Positions 15,906-25,083 of a stretch of DNA of 64,000 bases are shown one piece after another; within the stretch, counting starts at the first letter, position 1; each line of letters starts with the position of its first letter. A model generated the notes under the pieces. The model worked only from the letters and a program-made list of their open reading frames with translations, searched no databases and was not told where the DNA came from. The DNA is taken from positions 4,579-68,578 of the forward strand of contig CAZYEL010000004.1 of assembly GCA_964646415.1 (NCBI GenBank), in the 5' to 3' direction. A program made the position numbers and the translations under genes. This stretch comes from VGJV01 sp964646415 (lineage in GTDB: Bacteria; Patescibacteriota; Minisyncoccia; UBA6257; 2-01-FULL-56-20).

Positions 15906-17648
15906 CTACAGCCGCTGCTTCTCCCACAACTCGTAAAATCTCCACTTCTTTCTCCGGAGTTCGTTGAAACTCCCCGATTCCAGGATTTTTCCGCTCTCAA
16001 TCACGATTATTCTGTCCATCTCCTTAATGGTGGTAAGGCGATGCGCAATCACGATTGCGGTCACGTTCTGGAAAAATTCGTGGAGCGATTCGCGGATTTT
16101 CTCTTCGGACTCTATATCGAGATGCGAGGTTGCCTCGTCGAGGAGTAGCACTTGAGGGTTTTTGAATACCGCGCGCGCAATGCCCACGCGCTGTTTCTCC
16201 CCGCCCGAGAGCCGTATCCCCTTCTCGCCGATAATCGAGTCCGCTCCTTTCGGCATTTTCGCCATAAAGTCCTTCACGTTCGCAACGGTCAAAGCTTTCC
16301 GCAACAGCTTCTCGTTCTTTTCTTCGTCTTGATTCGTGATAGTGATATTCTCGCGGAGCGATGCATTGAAAAGCTCCGTATCCTGGAGCACCACCGCCAG
16401 GTACTTGAAGTAGTCCTTCTTGCCCACGGTCTTCAGCACCACGCCGTCGAAGCGGATGCTCCCCGCGTATGATTCGTGCTCCTTAAGAAGCAGTTTGAAA
16501 AGCGTGGATTTCCCCGCGCCGGAGAGCCCCACAATGCCCACGCGCTCGCCGCGCCTCACCTCAAAAGAAATATTTTTGAGCGCCGGTTTGTCGCCGTACG
16601 AAAAAGAAACATCTTCAAACGTGAGCTTCTTCCAATTTTTCGGGAACGGCACCTTCCCCTCTTCACGGTCAATCGCGATGGGAATCTTCAGGATTTCCTG
16701 CAGGCGGGCAAACCGGTGCTTCTCCACCGCGAAGTCCTGCGATACTTCCGTGAGCTCACGGATAGACATCACCACGTTCCCGAAGTATCCGTTCAAAAGC
16801 ACGAGGAAACCCACTTGGTAATGCCCCTCAACGATACCCCAGACCACGAAAGCGAGGAGTCCGACGCGAAAGATATGAGTGTAGAGGTCCCGCAAGGCGC
16901 TCCCGCTCCGGAACCAGAAAATTCTTATTTTCACGGACTCGAACAAGTCCGTTGCCGCCTCCGTCATGATTTTCATGAGCTTCGGCGCCATCGACATCAC
17001 CTTGATGCTCCGGACATTGTTGATAGACTCGAAAATGAGGCCGCTCTGCGTTTCTTCTTTTGCGTTCACTATATCAGCCGCAACAACTGCCCGCCTGATG
17101 TGATACCGCGCAATCACGTAGAAAGAAATGAGATAGAACACAATCGCCCCCGCGATGATGGAGTCAAATGCGGCGATGATGAATACGACGCCGACGAAGT
17201 TGATGGCGATTTCGATAAAATTATTCACCCACATCCGCATCATATTATCGAGACTCGCCGCACCGCGGTCCACCTTTTTGAATTTATTCCCCGCGTTTTC
17301 CTTCTCGTGCCATGAGATGTCAAGAAGGAAAAGATGCCGCATTGCCGCAAGCTCGGCGTCAAGCAAAAGCCGTTCCCCTACCTCGAAACAGTTCCGTTTC
17401 GCTATATAAATGCACCCGAAGCGGATAAGCGCGCTTATGACCATCAACGCGAGCGTTATGTACACAGGCACGAGCGAATTCCCCGGACGATAGTCGGTAA
17501 AAAAATTAACGAGTTCCGCGAGCGCGTACGCCTGGTAAAGCCACGCGGTGTCCCCCGCGACGCGGCAAAACGTCCCCGACCAAAACCGCCACTTGTACGG
17601 CCGGAGGTAACCCCAAACGTCGCGAATGAGGCTGAAGGTCGAATACAT
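15906..17648 (-). CDS. ABC exporter half-transporter (permease + ATPase)
   Basis: This 580-aa protein has an N-terminal six-helix exporter domain (residues about 15-310) and a C-terminal ATPase. The ATPase has Walker A GLSGAGKST, Q-loop VVLQDTELF, signature LSGGEKQRVGIA, Walker B QVLLLDEATSHLD and switch His IAHRL. It is a type IV half-exporter that should work as a dimer. A second half-exporter of similar size is at 20979-22757, but the two are not adjacent and differ in base composition, so homodimers are more likely. The substrate is unknown. Confidence 0.88.
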   Translation of the reverse strand: MYSTFSLIRDVWGYLRPYKWRFWSGTFCRVAGDTAWLYQAYALAELVNFFTDYRPGNSLVPVYITLALMVISALIRFGCIYIAKRNCFEVGERLLLDAELAAMRHLFLLDISWHEKENAGNKFKKVDRGAASLDNMMRMWVNNFIEIAINFVGVVFIIAAFDSIIAGAIVFYLISFYVIARYHIRRAVVAADIVNAKEETQSGLIFESINNVRSIKVMSMAPKLMKIMTEAATDLFESVKIRIFWFRSGSALRDLYTHIFRVGLLAFVVWGIVEGHYQVGFLVLLNGYFGNVVMSIRELTEVSQDFAVEKHRFARLQEILKIPIAIDREEGKVPFPKNWKKLTFEDVSFSYGDKPALKNISFEVRRGERVGIVGLSGAGKSTLFKLLLKEHESYAGSIRFDGVVLKTVGKKDYFKYLAVVLQDTELFNASLRENITITNQDEEKNEKLLRKALTVANVKDFMAKMPKGADSIIGEKGIRLSGGEKQRVGIARAVFKNPQVLLLDEATSHLDIESEEKIRESLHEFFQNVTAIVIAHRLTTIKEMDRIIVIESGKILESGSFNELRRKKWRFYELWEKQRL

Positions 17649-17662
17649 TGAGAGTTATTGTA

Positions 17663-18289
17663 TCACAGGAAAACTTCCTCCCCCGTGCCCACAAACCGGT
17701 ATGAATCCCCCTCCACCAAAATCCCCTGCCCGTCCCGAAGAATACGCACGGGGCACGAGGCGTGCCGCGCTTTTTCGCGGATTAAATCCGCCAACTCGTC
17801 TTTATAGTGAGCTCTCACGAGAAACGGAACGAGATTGAGCGCCCGAAAGTCGGTCACGCCATAATGGTCTTTTTTCTTCGGTCCCCACGTCGACACTTCA
17901 ATCGTCGGGCACGCGAGATATGCTCCCGCGCTCGTGCCCACGTAGGGCACACCCTGCGCCAATATCTCCCTCACTACTTCTTCGAAGCCGCTCGCCCGAA
18001 CCGCTTTTAAAAGATAGAAGCTGTTCCCGCCTTCGACGTGCAGCACGGTTTTCCCCGCAAACATGCGCCGCAATTCTTCCGCGCTCCTCCCCTCAACATC
18101 CATCTCCGTGAAGCGGTAGCCCGCCTCCGCCATCGCGCCCTTGTGCAATTCCAAATACTCATGGTTCGACTCCCCCTTCGAGGCGTCGGTGATATATGCA
18201 ATATGCGCCTTCTCTTTCGGAACACCGAGCACAGCATACCCCTCCTTGATGAGAAATCCCCCGTCCGATGCAAGAAGCAATTTTCTCAT
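17663..18289 (-). CDS. Peptidase E-like protein (S51 family)
   Basis: This 208-aa protein begins MRKLLLASDGGF. It has the nucleophile elbow VGTSAGAYLACP with the Ser of peptidase E, preceded by HVEGGNSFYLLKAV. A downstream histidine is in VRAHYKDE, followed by DGQGILVEGD. S51 enzymes cleave Asp-X dipeptides or related acyl-aspartyl substrates in the cytoplasm. It overlaps the NADAR gene by 4 bp (ATGA), so the two are translated together. The start at 18289 fits the family; the longer frame adds ten unlikely residues. Confidence 0.82.
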   Translation of the reverse strand: MRKLLLASDGGFLIKEGYAVLGVPKEKAHIAYITDASKGESNHEYLELHKGAMAEAGYRFTEMDVEGRSAEELRRMFAGKTVLHVEGGNSFYLLKAVRASGFEEVVREILAQGVPYVGTSAGAYLACPTIEVSTWGPKKKDHYGVTDFRALNLVPFLVRAHYKDELADLIREKARHASCPVRILRDGQGILVEGDSYRFVGTGEEVFL

Positions 18290-18762
18290 GTATAAGAAGA
18301 GTCGCGGATTTTCATCCAAACCTTCCCCAGCATATTCTCCCCCTTTCCGTCCGGTCCCGCGCCCCAGAAACTGTCCACGGGGGAATTTTCTATAATCATC
18401 CGCTTCCCCGTTCTCTTGAGCGCTTCCCGCACGTCTTCGTGTTGCGCGGCCTTCGCGCGAAGCGCTTCTTCCATCACTCTCACCCGCTCTTCTTGCCAGG
18501 AGGAAGGCAACTTGCCCACGTTCTTATTTGCAATATCCTTCGCCGCATGAGGGCTCGGCGCCGCCAAAATCTCCTCCGCAATTTCGGGGTGTGCAGAGAA
18601 ATACTTTTTCCACTGGTATGCGTGCTCCGATGTAGGAAAAGCCAGCCCCCAAACGCAGACAACGTGCGCGGAAAAATTGTCGAGCGGCGCGAACGCCGGC
18701 GTGAAGAAGTACACCGCCTTGTCGGTTTCTTTGTTTAATCCTTCGCTTGAAACAGGGTACAT
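18286..18762 (-). CDS. NADAR-domain protein (YbiA-like)
   Basis: This 158-aa protein shows the NADAR pattern: FTPAFAPLDNFSAH, FPTSEHAYQWKKYF, then the late motif NSPVDSFWGAGPDGKGENMLGK and RIIE-like segments. NADAR enzymes act as N-glycosidases on riboflavin intermediates (YbiA) or as ADP-ribosylglycohydrolases. The dual-use fold means the substrate here is uncertain. The first residues (MYPVSSEGLNKET) are family-variable. It overlaps the peptidase E gene by 4 bp. Confidence 0.8.
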   Translation of the reverse strand: MYPVSSEGLNKETDKAVYFFTPAFAPLDNFSAHVVCVWGLAFPTSEHAYQWKKYFSAHPEIAEEILAAPSPHAAKDIANKNVGKLPSSWQEERVRVMEEALRAKAAQHEDVREALKRTGKRMIIENSPVDSFWGAGPDGKGENMLGKVWMKIRDSSYT

Positions 18763-18771
18763 GGTAAAAAA

Positions 18772-19185
18772 TCAGCTCAGCCTGCTTAAATTTTTTGTAA
18801 GCGGGAACACTGCGTCTTTCGGGCCGTAGAGATAGAGCGCCCGGTATTTGATCTCTTCCCCTTTATGGGACGCCAACGCGCGCGCATATGACGCATAATC
18901 CGCAGGCGCTGCGTCTTCCGTATAATCAACGACTTTCACGTCAGGATTCCCCGCAAGTTTCGCCCGCAGCTCTCGCATCTTGCTCTGCCCCGCTTTCCGG
19001 ACGTAGTGCCCGATGTTCGTAAGATACTTGTGCGATGCGCCGTCGCCGTCCACGACTTCGCCTCCGAACGCAGCCGCGGGCAATTCCCGTCCCGCAGTGA
19101 GTCCCAGCACGAATCCCGCGTTCGTAAGAACGCCCTTATCTTCAAGCGATTGCTCCACGACGAGTACGCTCACGTATTCTTCCAT
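18772..19185 (-). CDS. Hypothetical protein, DUF2000-like
   Basis: This 137-aa protein starting MEEYVSVLVVEQSL has a Rossmann-like alternation of strands and helices: NAGFVLGLTAGREL, HKYLTNIGHYVRKA and later ALASHKGEEIKYRALYLYGPKDAV. The arrangement resembles DUF2000 proteins, which adopt a peptidyl-tRNA hydrolase II-like fold, but this is a recollection of the pattern only. The ATG at 19185 lies 9 nt after a TATAAT hexamer. It runs in the same direction as the NADAR and peptidase E genes, 10 bp upstream of the former. Confidence 0.5.
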   Translation of the reverse strand: MEEYVSVLVVEQSLEDKGVLTNAGFVLGLTAGRELPAAAFGGEVVDGDGASHKYLTNIGHYVRKAGQSKMRELRAKLAGNPDVKVVDYTEDAAPADYASYARALASHKGEEIKYRALYLYGPKDAVFPLTKNLSRLS

Positions 19186-19233
19186 AATTCCCCAATTATA
19201 TACTCGCGACCGACGCACAACAATATTCTGTTA

Positions 19234-20979
19234 CTACTCCCCCGCCCCGTCGCGCACGAAAAGCAGCCGTGCGAGCCGGATGAGGTCGTACGGCACCCGC
19301 CCGTGAAGCCATTCATAGGCCGGCTGAAGGCGGGTGTCGCCGAGCTCCCGAAACGCCTCGTGCACATCCGCAATCTCCTCCTCGTTCCCCTTCGCAAGAT
19401 GTTTGATGTCGGACACTCCCAATTTTTCGAGCACCAGCAACTCTTCAAGGTGCCCGATGATGGTGCCGGGCGTCCTCCCCCGTTCGCGCGCGACCTCCGC
19501 TACACTCTTCCCTTCACGGATGAGCGCGAGCGTCTCTTCCCATCGGTGCGTTTTCTGCTTCGGCGCACGCGGAGCGCGCGCATCCGCCGCCCTTCCCGGG
19601 CGCGCGTCCTCCGGGAGCGGCGTGAGGCTTCCCCCGCACGCGCGTAAGAATTCCTTCTGCCGCGCCTCAAATTCGGCGGCGGGCACGCGGGCATACCGTT
19701 CGTGCACCGCTTGCGACGCCGCGCGGAATGCCGCGTCTTTCTCGCACACTTCCGGATGCACTTCAAGCGCGCGCTCGTTGAACCCCGCGAGCGAAAGCCC
19801 CGCGAGCGTGCGCACGCGCGAGAGCGCCACATATCCCTGCCCGTGCTCGAAAGCATGGGAAAGGTCGACATGCGCCGCATCAAGCGACATCCCCTGGCTT
19901 TTGTGCACCGTAATCGCCCAGGCGAGCCGGAGCGGGATTTGGACCACCCGCGCGAGCGTGCGGCCCCCGTCTTCCACAACCCATTCCACGGGCTCCGCGC
20001 AAATCGCCGCGCCGGACGTCGTGCGAACAAGCGGGTATCCGCCCTCGTCCGCGAACCCCGTCACCTCGCCGAGCGTCCCGTTCACGAACCGGTACGCGGG
20101 GTCGTTTTTTGTGAAAAGCACCCGCGCGCCGACTTTGAGTGAGAGCGCCTCCGGCGAAAGACACCCTTTCTTGAGCGAATCAACGACATGCTCGGCGCCG
20201 TGACTCGTCATGCGGAACTCGCGCGCCTCGCCCGGGATTCGTGCAAGCGCGGCGTTGTTCACCCGGTCCACATCGACATTATGGGAAAAAAGCTGCGTGG
20301 CGCTTTGAGCAACCGCGACGCCCCGGCGCGACGCGAGGAGCGCACGGTGGCGCGCGTCCACCCTTCCCGCGCGAATCGCGGAGAGTGCCTCAAGAAACGC
20401 CGCATCCCCCTGCCGGTGCTGCTCGGAGAGATAGCACACTTCAGGGTTCAGTGCCCGCCATGCCGGGGCATCGAACGCAAAACGCGCTTCCTCCTCTTCC
20501 TCAAAAAGCCCACCCTCCGCATCCTCGCGCTCGTCGCGCGTGACCACGGGCGGCAACTGGAAAAAATCCCCGACAAGCACAACCTGCAATTCCCCGAACG
20601 GGGCGCTGCCCCCGCGGACGGCGCGGCATGCCGCCTCCACCAGTCCCAGCGTACGCGGAGAAAGCATGGAAATCTCGTCGATGATAAGCGTGCGTGCGTG
20701 GCGGATTCGCTTCGCGACGCGCTTATTGCCCGCGATGTGGTCCAAGTCTTCTTCGCTCAACCTCCGCTTCACCCCGATGCCGCTCCACGAGTGGATGGTG
20801 AGCCCGCCGATATGCGTCGCTGCGATGCCGGTTGAAGCGGTAATCGCGGGCTCCACGCCATGCGAACGGAGCCACGCGGTAAAACGATTCACCGTGTGCG
20901 TCTTCCCGCTCCCCGGCTCACCGGTCAGAAACACGTTCGCGCCGGTCTTTAAGATTGCGAATGTTTCGTCCTGGGTCAT
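19234..20979 (-). CDS. Pif1/RecD2-type superfamily 1 helicase with C-terminal HTH
   Basis: This 581-aa protein has Walker A GEPGSGKT (residues 20-27), motif II DEISMLSP, motif III VVLVGDFFQLPP, a later TVHKSQGMSLD and VALSRVRTLAGL, as in Pif1-like helicases. After about residue 470 an HTH region follows: WEETLALIREGKSVAEVARERGRTPGTI, then HLEELLVLEK, resembling the helix-turn-helix found at the C-terminus of RecQ. It unwinds DNA 5' to 3' in characterised relatives. Its ATG overlaps the stop of the upstream ABC gene (TAATG), though the base composition of the two differs sharply. Confidence 0.88.
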   Translation of the reverse strand: MTQDETFAILKTGANVFLTGEPGSGKTHTVNRFTAWLRSHGVEPAITASTGIAATHIGGLTIHSWSGIGVKRRLSEEDLDHIAGNKRVAKRIRHARTLIIDEISMLSPRTLGLVEAACRAVRGGSAPFGELQVVLVGDFFQLPPVVTRDEREDAEGGLFEEEEEARFAFDAPAWRALNPEVCYLSEQHRQGDAAFLEALSAIRAGRVDARHRALLASRRGVAVAQSATQLFSHNVDVDRVNNAALARIPGEAREFRMTSHGAEHVVDSLKKGCLSPEALSLKVGARVLFTKNDPAYRFVNGTLGEVTGFADEGGYPLVRTTSGAAICAEPVEWVVEDGGRTLARVVQIPLRLAWAITVHKSQGMSLDAAHVDLSHAFEHGQGYVALSRVRTLAGLSLAGFNERALEVHPEVCEKDAAFRAASQAVHERYARVPAAEFEARQKEFLRACGGSLTPLPEDARPGRAADARAPRAPKQKTHRWEETLALIREGKSVAEVARERGRTPGTIIGHLEELLVLEKLGVSDIKHLAKGNEEEIADVHEAFRELGDTRLQPAYEWLHGRVPYDLIRLARLLFVRDGAGE

Positions 20980-22757
20980 TATTCGAAACCAAGCATATCC
21001 GGTTCTTTCTGCTTTAGAAAATCCTGAAAAGGCCCTTTTTGATTGGCGAGGTCATCAAAAGTTCCTTCTTGGACAATTCTGCCCCGCTCAAAAACAAAAA
21101 TCCTGTCGGTGTTTCTGAGCGTCGTCAGTCGGTGAGCAATTGTTATCGTTGTCTTATCTTTGAACAATTGCTCAATGTTTTTTTGGATTTTGAACTCGTT
21201 CGAGTTATCGAGGGCAGAAGTCGCCTCGTCGAATATCAGCAGTTCGGGAGACTTCAGTATCAATCGCGCAATGGCAAGCCGCTGTTTTTGACCGCCGCTT
21301 AGATTATTTCCATTCTCGGCAACTCTGCCCGATAACCCTCCGAGTGAATTTTCTATCTCTTCGTACAAATTTGCCAGTTTTGCCGCTCTCACAACTTCCT
21401 CATCGCTTATATTCTCTCGCTCACCACCATACACAATGTTACCTCGTATCGAACCCGAGAATATGTGCGCCTTCTGCGGCACATGCGCGATGCGATCCGC
21501 AATTTCCTCTCTACCCATCGTGTCTAAGTTCTTGCCGAAAATTGTTATCTTGCCGGAGTAGCCATGCACAAGCCGCAACAAAACTTTTATGAGTGTGGAT
21601 TTGCCGCATCCGGACGCACCGGCTATGCCGATCTTCTCTCCGCTTTTGACAACAAAATTAATGTCTTGCAAAACCGGCGAATTTCCGTATCTGAAAAAAA
21701 GTTTGCGTACTTCTATTGCATTGGCGTTGTTTGATGCCGTTCCTTTCTTGTCCTGCGCCTGAAAAGAAATATCCCGCGGTTGATTGAGCAAGTCGTAGAG
21801 GTCATTTACCCTTATCGAACTCTCATGCGCTTCGTCGAGTATTCGGTGAATTTCGCGCAAAGGCCCCGTGATGCTCAAGAAAAGGATTGAGTACACAAGA
21901 ATGTCGCCTTTGGTGATTATTCCTTGCGCCGCAAGAAAGATTGAAAGAGAAATTACAAGAACATAGAAAATCCCTTCGTTCAGGTATTTCCCGGAATCAA
22001 ACAATGCCATGAAAATATGGTGCCGGATTTCCTTTTTTCGCATCACTTCGGCGACCTCTTCAACTTTCGCCACTTCCTTGTCTTCGGTATGCAACACCCG
22101 CACTGTTTCGATGCCGCCAAGCATTTCAACAACAGTGCCGTCAATTTTTTCCTTCCCGCGCAAGAGCGCGACACGTATTCCTTTTTGCGAGGAAACCTGC
22201 CACACGATAAGAAAAAGGCCTGCGGGGATTACCAGAATCATCACAGAAGCCAACAATGGTTTCTGTGTCAGCGCTATTGCGATTGCGGCCAATGCGCTAA
22301 AGAAAACCGGAAAGAAATCGAGGAACCCGAGTTTGATAATCCTTATCACTCCCTGAATTGACCTGAAAATCCTTCCGTGCAGCGAGCCGATTTGTTGTTG
22401 GTTGATATTTGCAATATCTGTTTTCAGCAAATGCTCAATAACATGCACCGTCTGCTTTTTGTCCGTTTGCGTAGCAACGTTTTCAACAAAATATTTTCGC
22501 ACGACGGTTAGAGCTTCGCGTACAAGGACTATGCCCATAATCAATGCAATAAATGGAATCGCGATACTGAAGTTAATGTGTTCTGTGCCAACAAGCGTAT
22601 CCACCAAACGCCCCAAAATAACGGCGGGCAAGTTGGTGAGAATCCCGGTGAGAAGCATGAGAAAAGAAGCGAAAACCAGCGCGGCTTTCTCCGTCTTCTC
22701 TATAAGCCACAACGTGCGCCTAAACCCATGCAGTATCTCGGAAAATTCTTTACTCAT
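20979..22757 (-). CDS. ABC exporter half-transporter (permease + ATPase), AT-rich
   Basis: This 592-aa protein has a six-helix exporter domain followed by an ATPase: Walker A GASGCGKST, Q-loop HVPQKAHIF, signature NLSGGQKQRLAIA, Walker B LLIFDEATSALD and switch His IAHRL. The gene is visibly richer in A+T than the helicase gene it overlaps and shares this trait with the Fic gene upstream, which suggests joint acquisition. It lies about 100 bp after the Fic stop. Two 14-codon open frames in that gap are too short to support. The substrate is unknown. Confidence 0.88.
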   Translation of the reverse strand: MSKEFSEILHGFRRTLWLIEKTEKAALVFASFLMLLTGILTNLPAVILGRLVDTLVGTEHINFSIAIPFIALIMGIVLVREALTVVRKYFVENVATQTDKKQTVHVIEHLLKTDIANINQQQIGSLHGRIFRSIQGVIRIIKLGFLDFFPVFFSALAAIAIALTQKPLLASVMILVIPAGLFLIVWQVSSQKGIRVALLRGKEKIDGTVVEMLGGIETVRVLHTEDKEVAKVEEVAEVMRKKEIRHHIFMALFDSGKYLNEGIFYVLVISLSIFLAAQGIITKGDILVYSILFLSITGPLREIHRILDEAHESSIRVNDLYDLLNQPRDISFQAQDKKGTASNNANAIEVRKLFFRYGNSPVLQDINFVVKSGEKIGIAGASGCGKSTLIKVLLRLVHGYSGKITIFGKNLDTMGREEIADRIAHVPQKAHIFSGSIRGNIVYGGERENISDEEVVRAAKLANLYEEIENSLGGLSGRVAENGNNLSGGQKQRLAIARLILKSPELLIFDEATSALDNSNEFKIQKNIEQLFKDKTTITIAHRLTTLRNTDRIFVFERGRIVQEGTFDDLANQKGPFQDFLKQKEPDMLGFE

Positions 22758-22856
22758 GGTTATGCGCCGACTTCGTTTTCGAGATTGTGGATGCGGTCGT
22801 TCATAAAAGGCGATGTTAACTCATGCGGTAAAAACCATCCGCGCTTAAAACGAAAC

Positions 22857-24047
22857 TCATTTTTTGTTCAAGAATTCAGGCACAAACCCATTTTTCTCTA
22901 AAACATAGGCGATTCCACGCAACAGATAGTTATTAGCAAAGCCAATGGTATATATTCTCCCCTTTTCCTTAAGTGGGATCAGCATCTTTTTGTCTTTGAG
23001 CTTCTTAAGTATTCTGGATCGTTGCACTGGAGATTCCTTTCCAATTATTAACTCCAGGCCTCCCGATTTGATACTCATATCTTTACTCTTAACTATCGCC
23101 GACAGAATCTCATATTCCCGCTTTGTAATATGTTCGCGCTCAAGGGCAAAAGAAAGAACTGGCAATAAAATAGTATTGACGATATAGCTTAAATCAAGAA
23201 GTCTATCAATTTTTTCTATCTCTGCGCGCAATCCCTCAAGTACGTATGAGCACCATTCGAGTGTTTTTTCTTCCTCACCAGAATCAGCCAACGCAAGCAT
23301 TTCGTAGTATCGATTCCTGTCCATGCAAAATATGGCGGTGGGATTCAGAATCCTTCCGTTCCTTACTTGAAATCCTTGTTTAATAAGAAAAGCGTAGGTG
23401 AACATACGGATGATCCGACCGTTGCCATTATCAAAAGGATGAATCCATGCCATCCGATGGTGGGATAAAGCGATTGCGAGTAAATGGTATTGCGTATCAA
23501 TTGACTGATTCACAAAATGGATTAACTCATCGAAATATTCCGGAACTTTTACATGATCCGGCGGAACGTGTAGAGAGCGCTGAATTGAAACGTTTATCGG
23601 ACGCAGACTGCCAGGATGCCTCGAACCTTCCCCCTTGGGAGGTGGAGTCAGTCCATCGACAATAATTTTATGCATCTCTGAAAGTAGCGCCCGATTAAAC
23701 ACAGTTTTCTTATCGACATTCTTCTCGATAAACTCAATCGCTCGTTCAATATTAAAGATTTCCCGCAATCCTTCGTCTTTCGCTTTCTTAGAAGGGTTTT
23801 CGATGATCTTTTCTACAAATTCTGCGAGTGTGGTATTGTTCCCCTCAATGCGCGCCGAACCGAGACTTTCAAACATTTGGAAAATGTCCTTGAGTTGAAA
23901 AAATACGACTCGAGGAACTGGCCCTCCAAGTTTCTTAACACGCAATTTCTCAAGCTCGATAATAGTGTTAGCAAGCCTGCTACCCCACTTAGGGTCGTAA
24001 AGCTTAAGAGGTATATCTTTAAATTGGTTATTATTTTCAGAACTCAT
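22857..24047 (-). CDS. Fic-domain AMP transferase with N-terminal inhibitory motif
   Basis: This 396-aa protein has the catalytic Fic motif HPFDNGNGRI (His203) and, at residues 64-69, SARIEG, which fits the autoinhibitory helix pattern (S/T)xxxE(G/N). It therefore belongs to the class whose inhibitory helix is N-terminal. A winged-helix-like C-terminal part follows (HITKREYEILSAIVK and SPVQRSRILKKLKDKK). Such proteins transfer AMP to hydroxyl side chains, often on a self-encoded or host target. Its base composition is AT-rich like the ABC gene downstream. The target is unknown. Confidence 0.88.
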   Translation of the reverse strand: MSSENNNQFKDIPLKLYDPKWGSRLANTIIELEKLRVKKLGGPVPRVVFFQLKDIFQMFESLGSARIEGNNTTLAEFVEKIIENPSKKAKDEGLREIFNIERAIEFIEKNVDKKTVFNRALLSEMHKIIVDGLTPPPKGEGSRHPGSLRPINVSIQRSLHVPPDHVKVPEYFDELIHFVNQSIDTQYHLLAIALSHHRMAWIHPFDNGNGRIIRMFTYAFLIKQGFQVRNGRILNPTAIFCMDRNRYYEMLALADSGEEEKTLEWCSYVLEGLRAEIEKIDRLLDLSYIVNTILLPVLSFALEREHITKREYEILSAIVKSKDMSIKSGGLELIIGKESPVQRSRILKKLKDKKMLIPLKEKGRIYTIGFANNYLLRGIAYVLEKNGFVPEFLNKK

Positions 24048-24128
24048 ATAAGTTATTTATCATAATACACGATTCCGCCCTTTATACAAAAGAGTTTCAT
24101 GGCTTATGGCGCATATATTATTTAACAT

Positions 24129-24917
24129 CTATAAAACTTCATTTCCTACAGTAAGACTAAACTTCTGCGCGGCGCTCCTCCCCTGCACGACGACTTCGAG
24201 GAACCGCTTATCGCATAAGCCGGAGCTCCCCACGATAAGCGCCGATTCTCCCTCCGGCACATCTTTCAGCCGGTCATGGAACCGGAGCGCGCCAAGCTTT
24301 GTCGGCACAAAACCCCTCGCATCGGGATGCACATCCCCGGCGATGAGCGTCGTCTTGCAATTCCCAAAGTTGTCCACGTACCAGACGGCAACGGGTGCAT
24401 CGGGGAACGAGGCAATGGGAACCGGCTCGCCAATGGTGAGCGTCGGGTGGTTCGAGAGGCAAAGCCCGATCCGTGGCAGGAAATCGAAACTCCGGAACTG
24501 GCTTTTCACGATATGCTCCGTCGTGTCCGGCGCAATGATTTCCTTCTCCGCCAAGAGCGCGGTCACCGATTCGGTGTCGAGCACGCGCACGTCCGGGCAT
24601 AGCCCGAATTTTTTGACCAAACTCAATATGAGCCCGTCCACCGCCGCAACCACAAGCGCCTTCTTATGACGGAAGTAACCGAACGGCGTCCCGTTCTTCC
24701 ATTTCTTCGCCGCGCCATTCCGCGGGGCAATGTTCACGAGAATCACCCCCTCCTCCCCGCCCAGGGCGTCAAGCGCGTCGATAATATTCCCCGCCGCCTC
24801 GAGCTCATGCCCGACGCCTATAAAGTGCGGCGCGGTGCCAAAGAGGTTATATGCGCGTATCTTCTGCCTCCCTGCCGCATTGTCGTCACGTGAGTCATTT
24901 ATGATGGTTATGTTCAT
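24129..24917 (-). CDS. SAM hydrolase (SAM hydroxide adenosyltransferase)-family protein
   Basis: This 262-aa protein resembles the DUF62 family, which hydrolyses S-adenosylmethionine to adenosine and methionine. The N-terminal part has INDSRDDNAAGRQK and GVILVNIAPRNG. The family-typical WYVDNFGNCKTTL starts the C-terminal domain, and IVGSSGLCDKRFLEVVVQG closes it. It belongs to a divergent subgroup, so the reaction is inferred. The 150-nt leader upstream encodes a Met-rich peptide and an attenuator (see 24943-25071), which supports a link to methionine supply. Confidence 0.65.
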   Translation of the reverse strand: MNITIINDSRDDNAAGRQKIRAYNLFGTAPHFIGVGHELEAAGNIIDALDALGGEEGVILVNIAPRNGAAKKWKNGTPFGYFRHKKALVVAAVDGLILSLVKKFGLCPDVRVLDTESVTALLAEKEIIAPDTTEHIVKSQFRSFDFLPRIGLCLSNHPTLTIGEPVPIASFPDAPVAVWYVDNFGNCKTTLIAGDVHPDARGFVPTKLGALRFHDRLKDVPEGESALIVGSSGLCDKRFLEVVVQGRSAAQKFSLTVGNEVL

Positions 24918-24942
24918 GGATTTGGTTATTGATTAGATTAGT

Positions 24943-24974
24943 TAAAAAGAAAAAGCCTTCGCTGAACGAAGGCT
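24943..24974 (-). terminator. Attenuator terminator before the SAM-hydrolase-family gene
   Basis: On the minus strand the 8-bp stem agccttcg (24961-24954 region) / cgaaggct with a 5-nt loop is followed by TTTTTCTTTTT. The gene starts about 25 nt further on. The first arm can instead pair with cggaggct at 25024-25017 at the end of the leader peptide, which would prevent the terminator from forming. Confidence 0.75.
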
Positions 24975-25014
24975 GGTACGATTTACGTTTAATTATTTCG
25001 ACGAAATGGGTAAA

Positions 25015-25071
25015 TCAGCCTCCGTGGGCGGGGGTCATCATTCGCATCATCATTGAGTTCCGCGCAATCAT
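25015..25071 (-). CDS. Met-rich leader peptide (18 aa)
   Basis: The frame MIARNSMMMRMMTPAHGG has Met at 6 of 18 positions, five of them in the cluster MMMRMM. A promoter lies 12 nt upstream and a strong terminator 40 nt downstream. The last codons (CAC GGA GGC TGA) overlap the sequence that can pair with the terminator's first arm. This is the classical arrangement in which ribosome stalling at scarce Met-tRNA would leave the antiterminator free. The peptide itself is probably not functional. Confidence 0.7.
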   Translation of the reverse strand: MIARNSMMMRMMTPAHGG

Positions 25072-25083
25072 GCTATTGGCTTG

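Noticed and set aside
22758..22856. Two 14-codon frames between the Fic and ABC genes (MSFVLSADGFYRMS and MNDRIHNLENEVGA) as leader peptides.
   Set aside because: No amino-acid run, no terminator and no competing stems are present.
24943..24974. The hairpin as an ordinary terminator of the B3/B4-domain gene.
   Set aside because: It lies 200 bp beyond that gene, after a separate promoter and the Met leader, and its first arm has a matching competitor at the leader's end. A role as both cannot be excluded.
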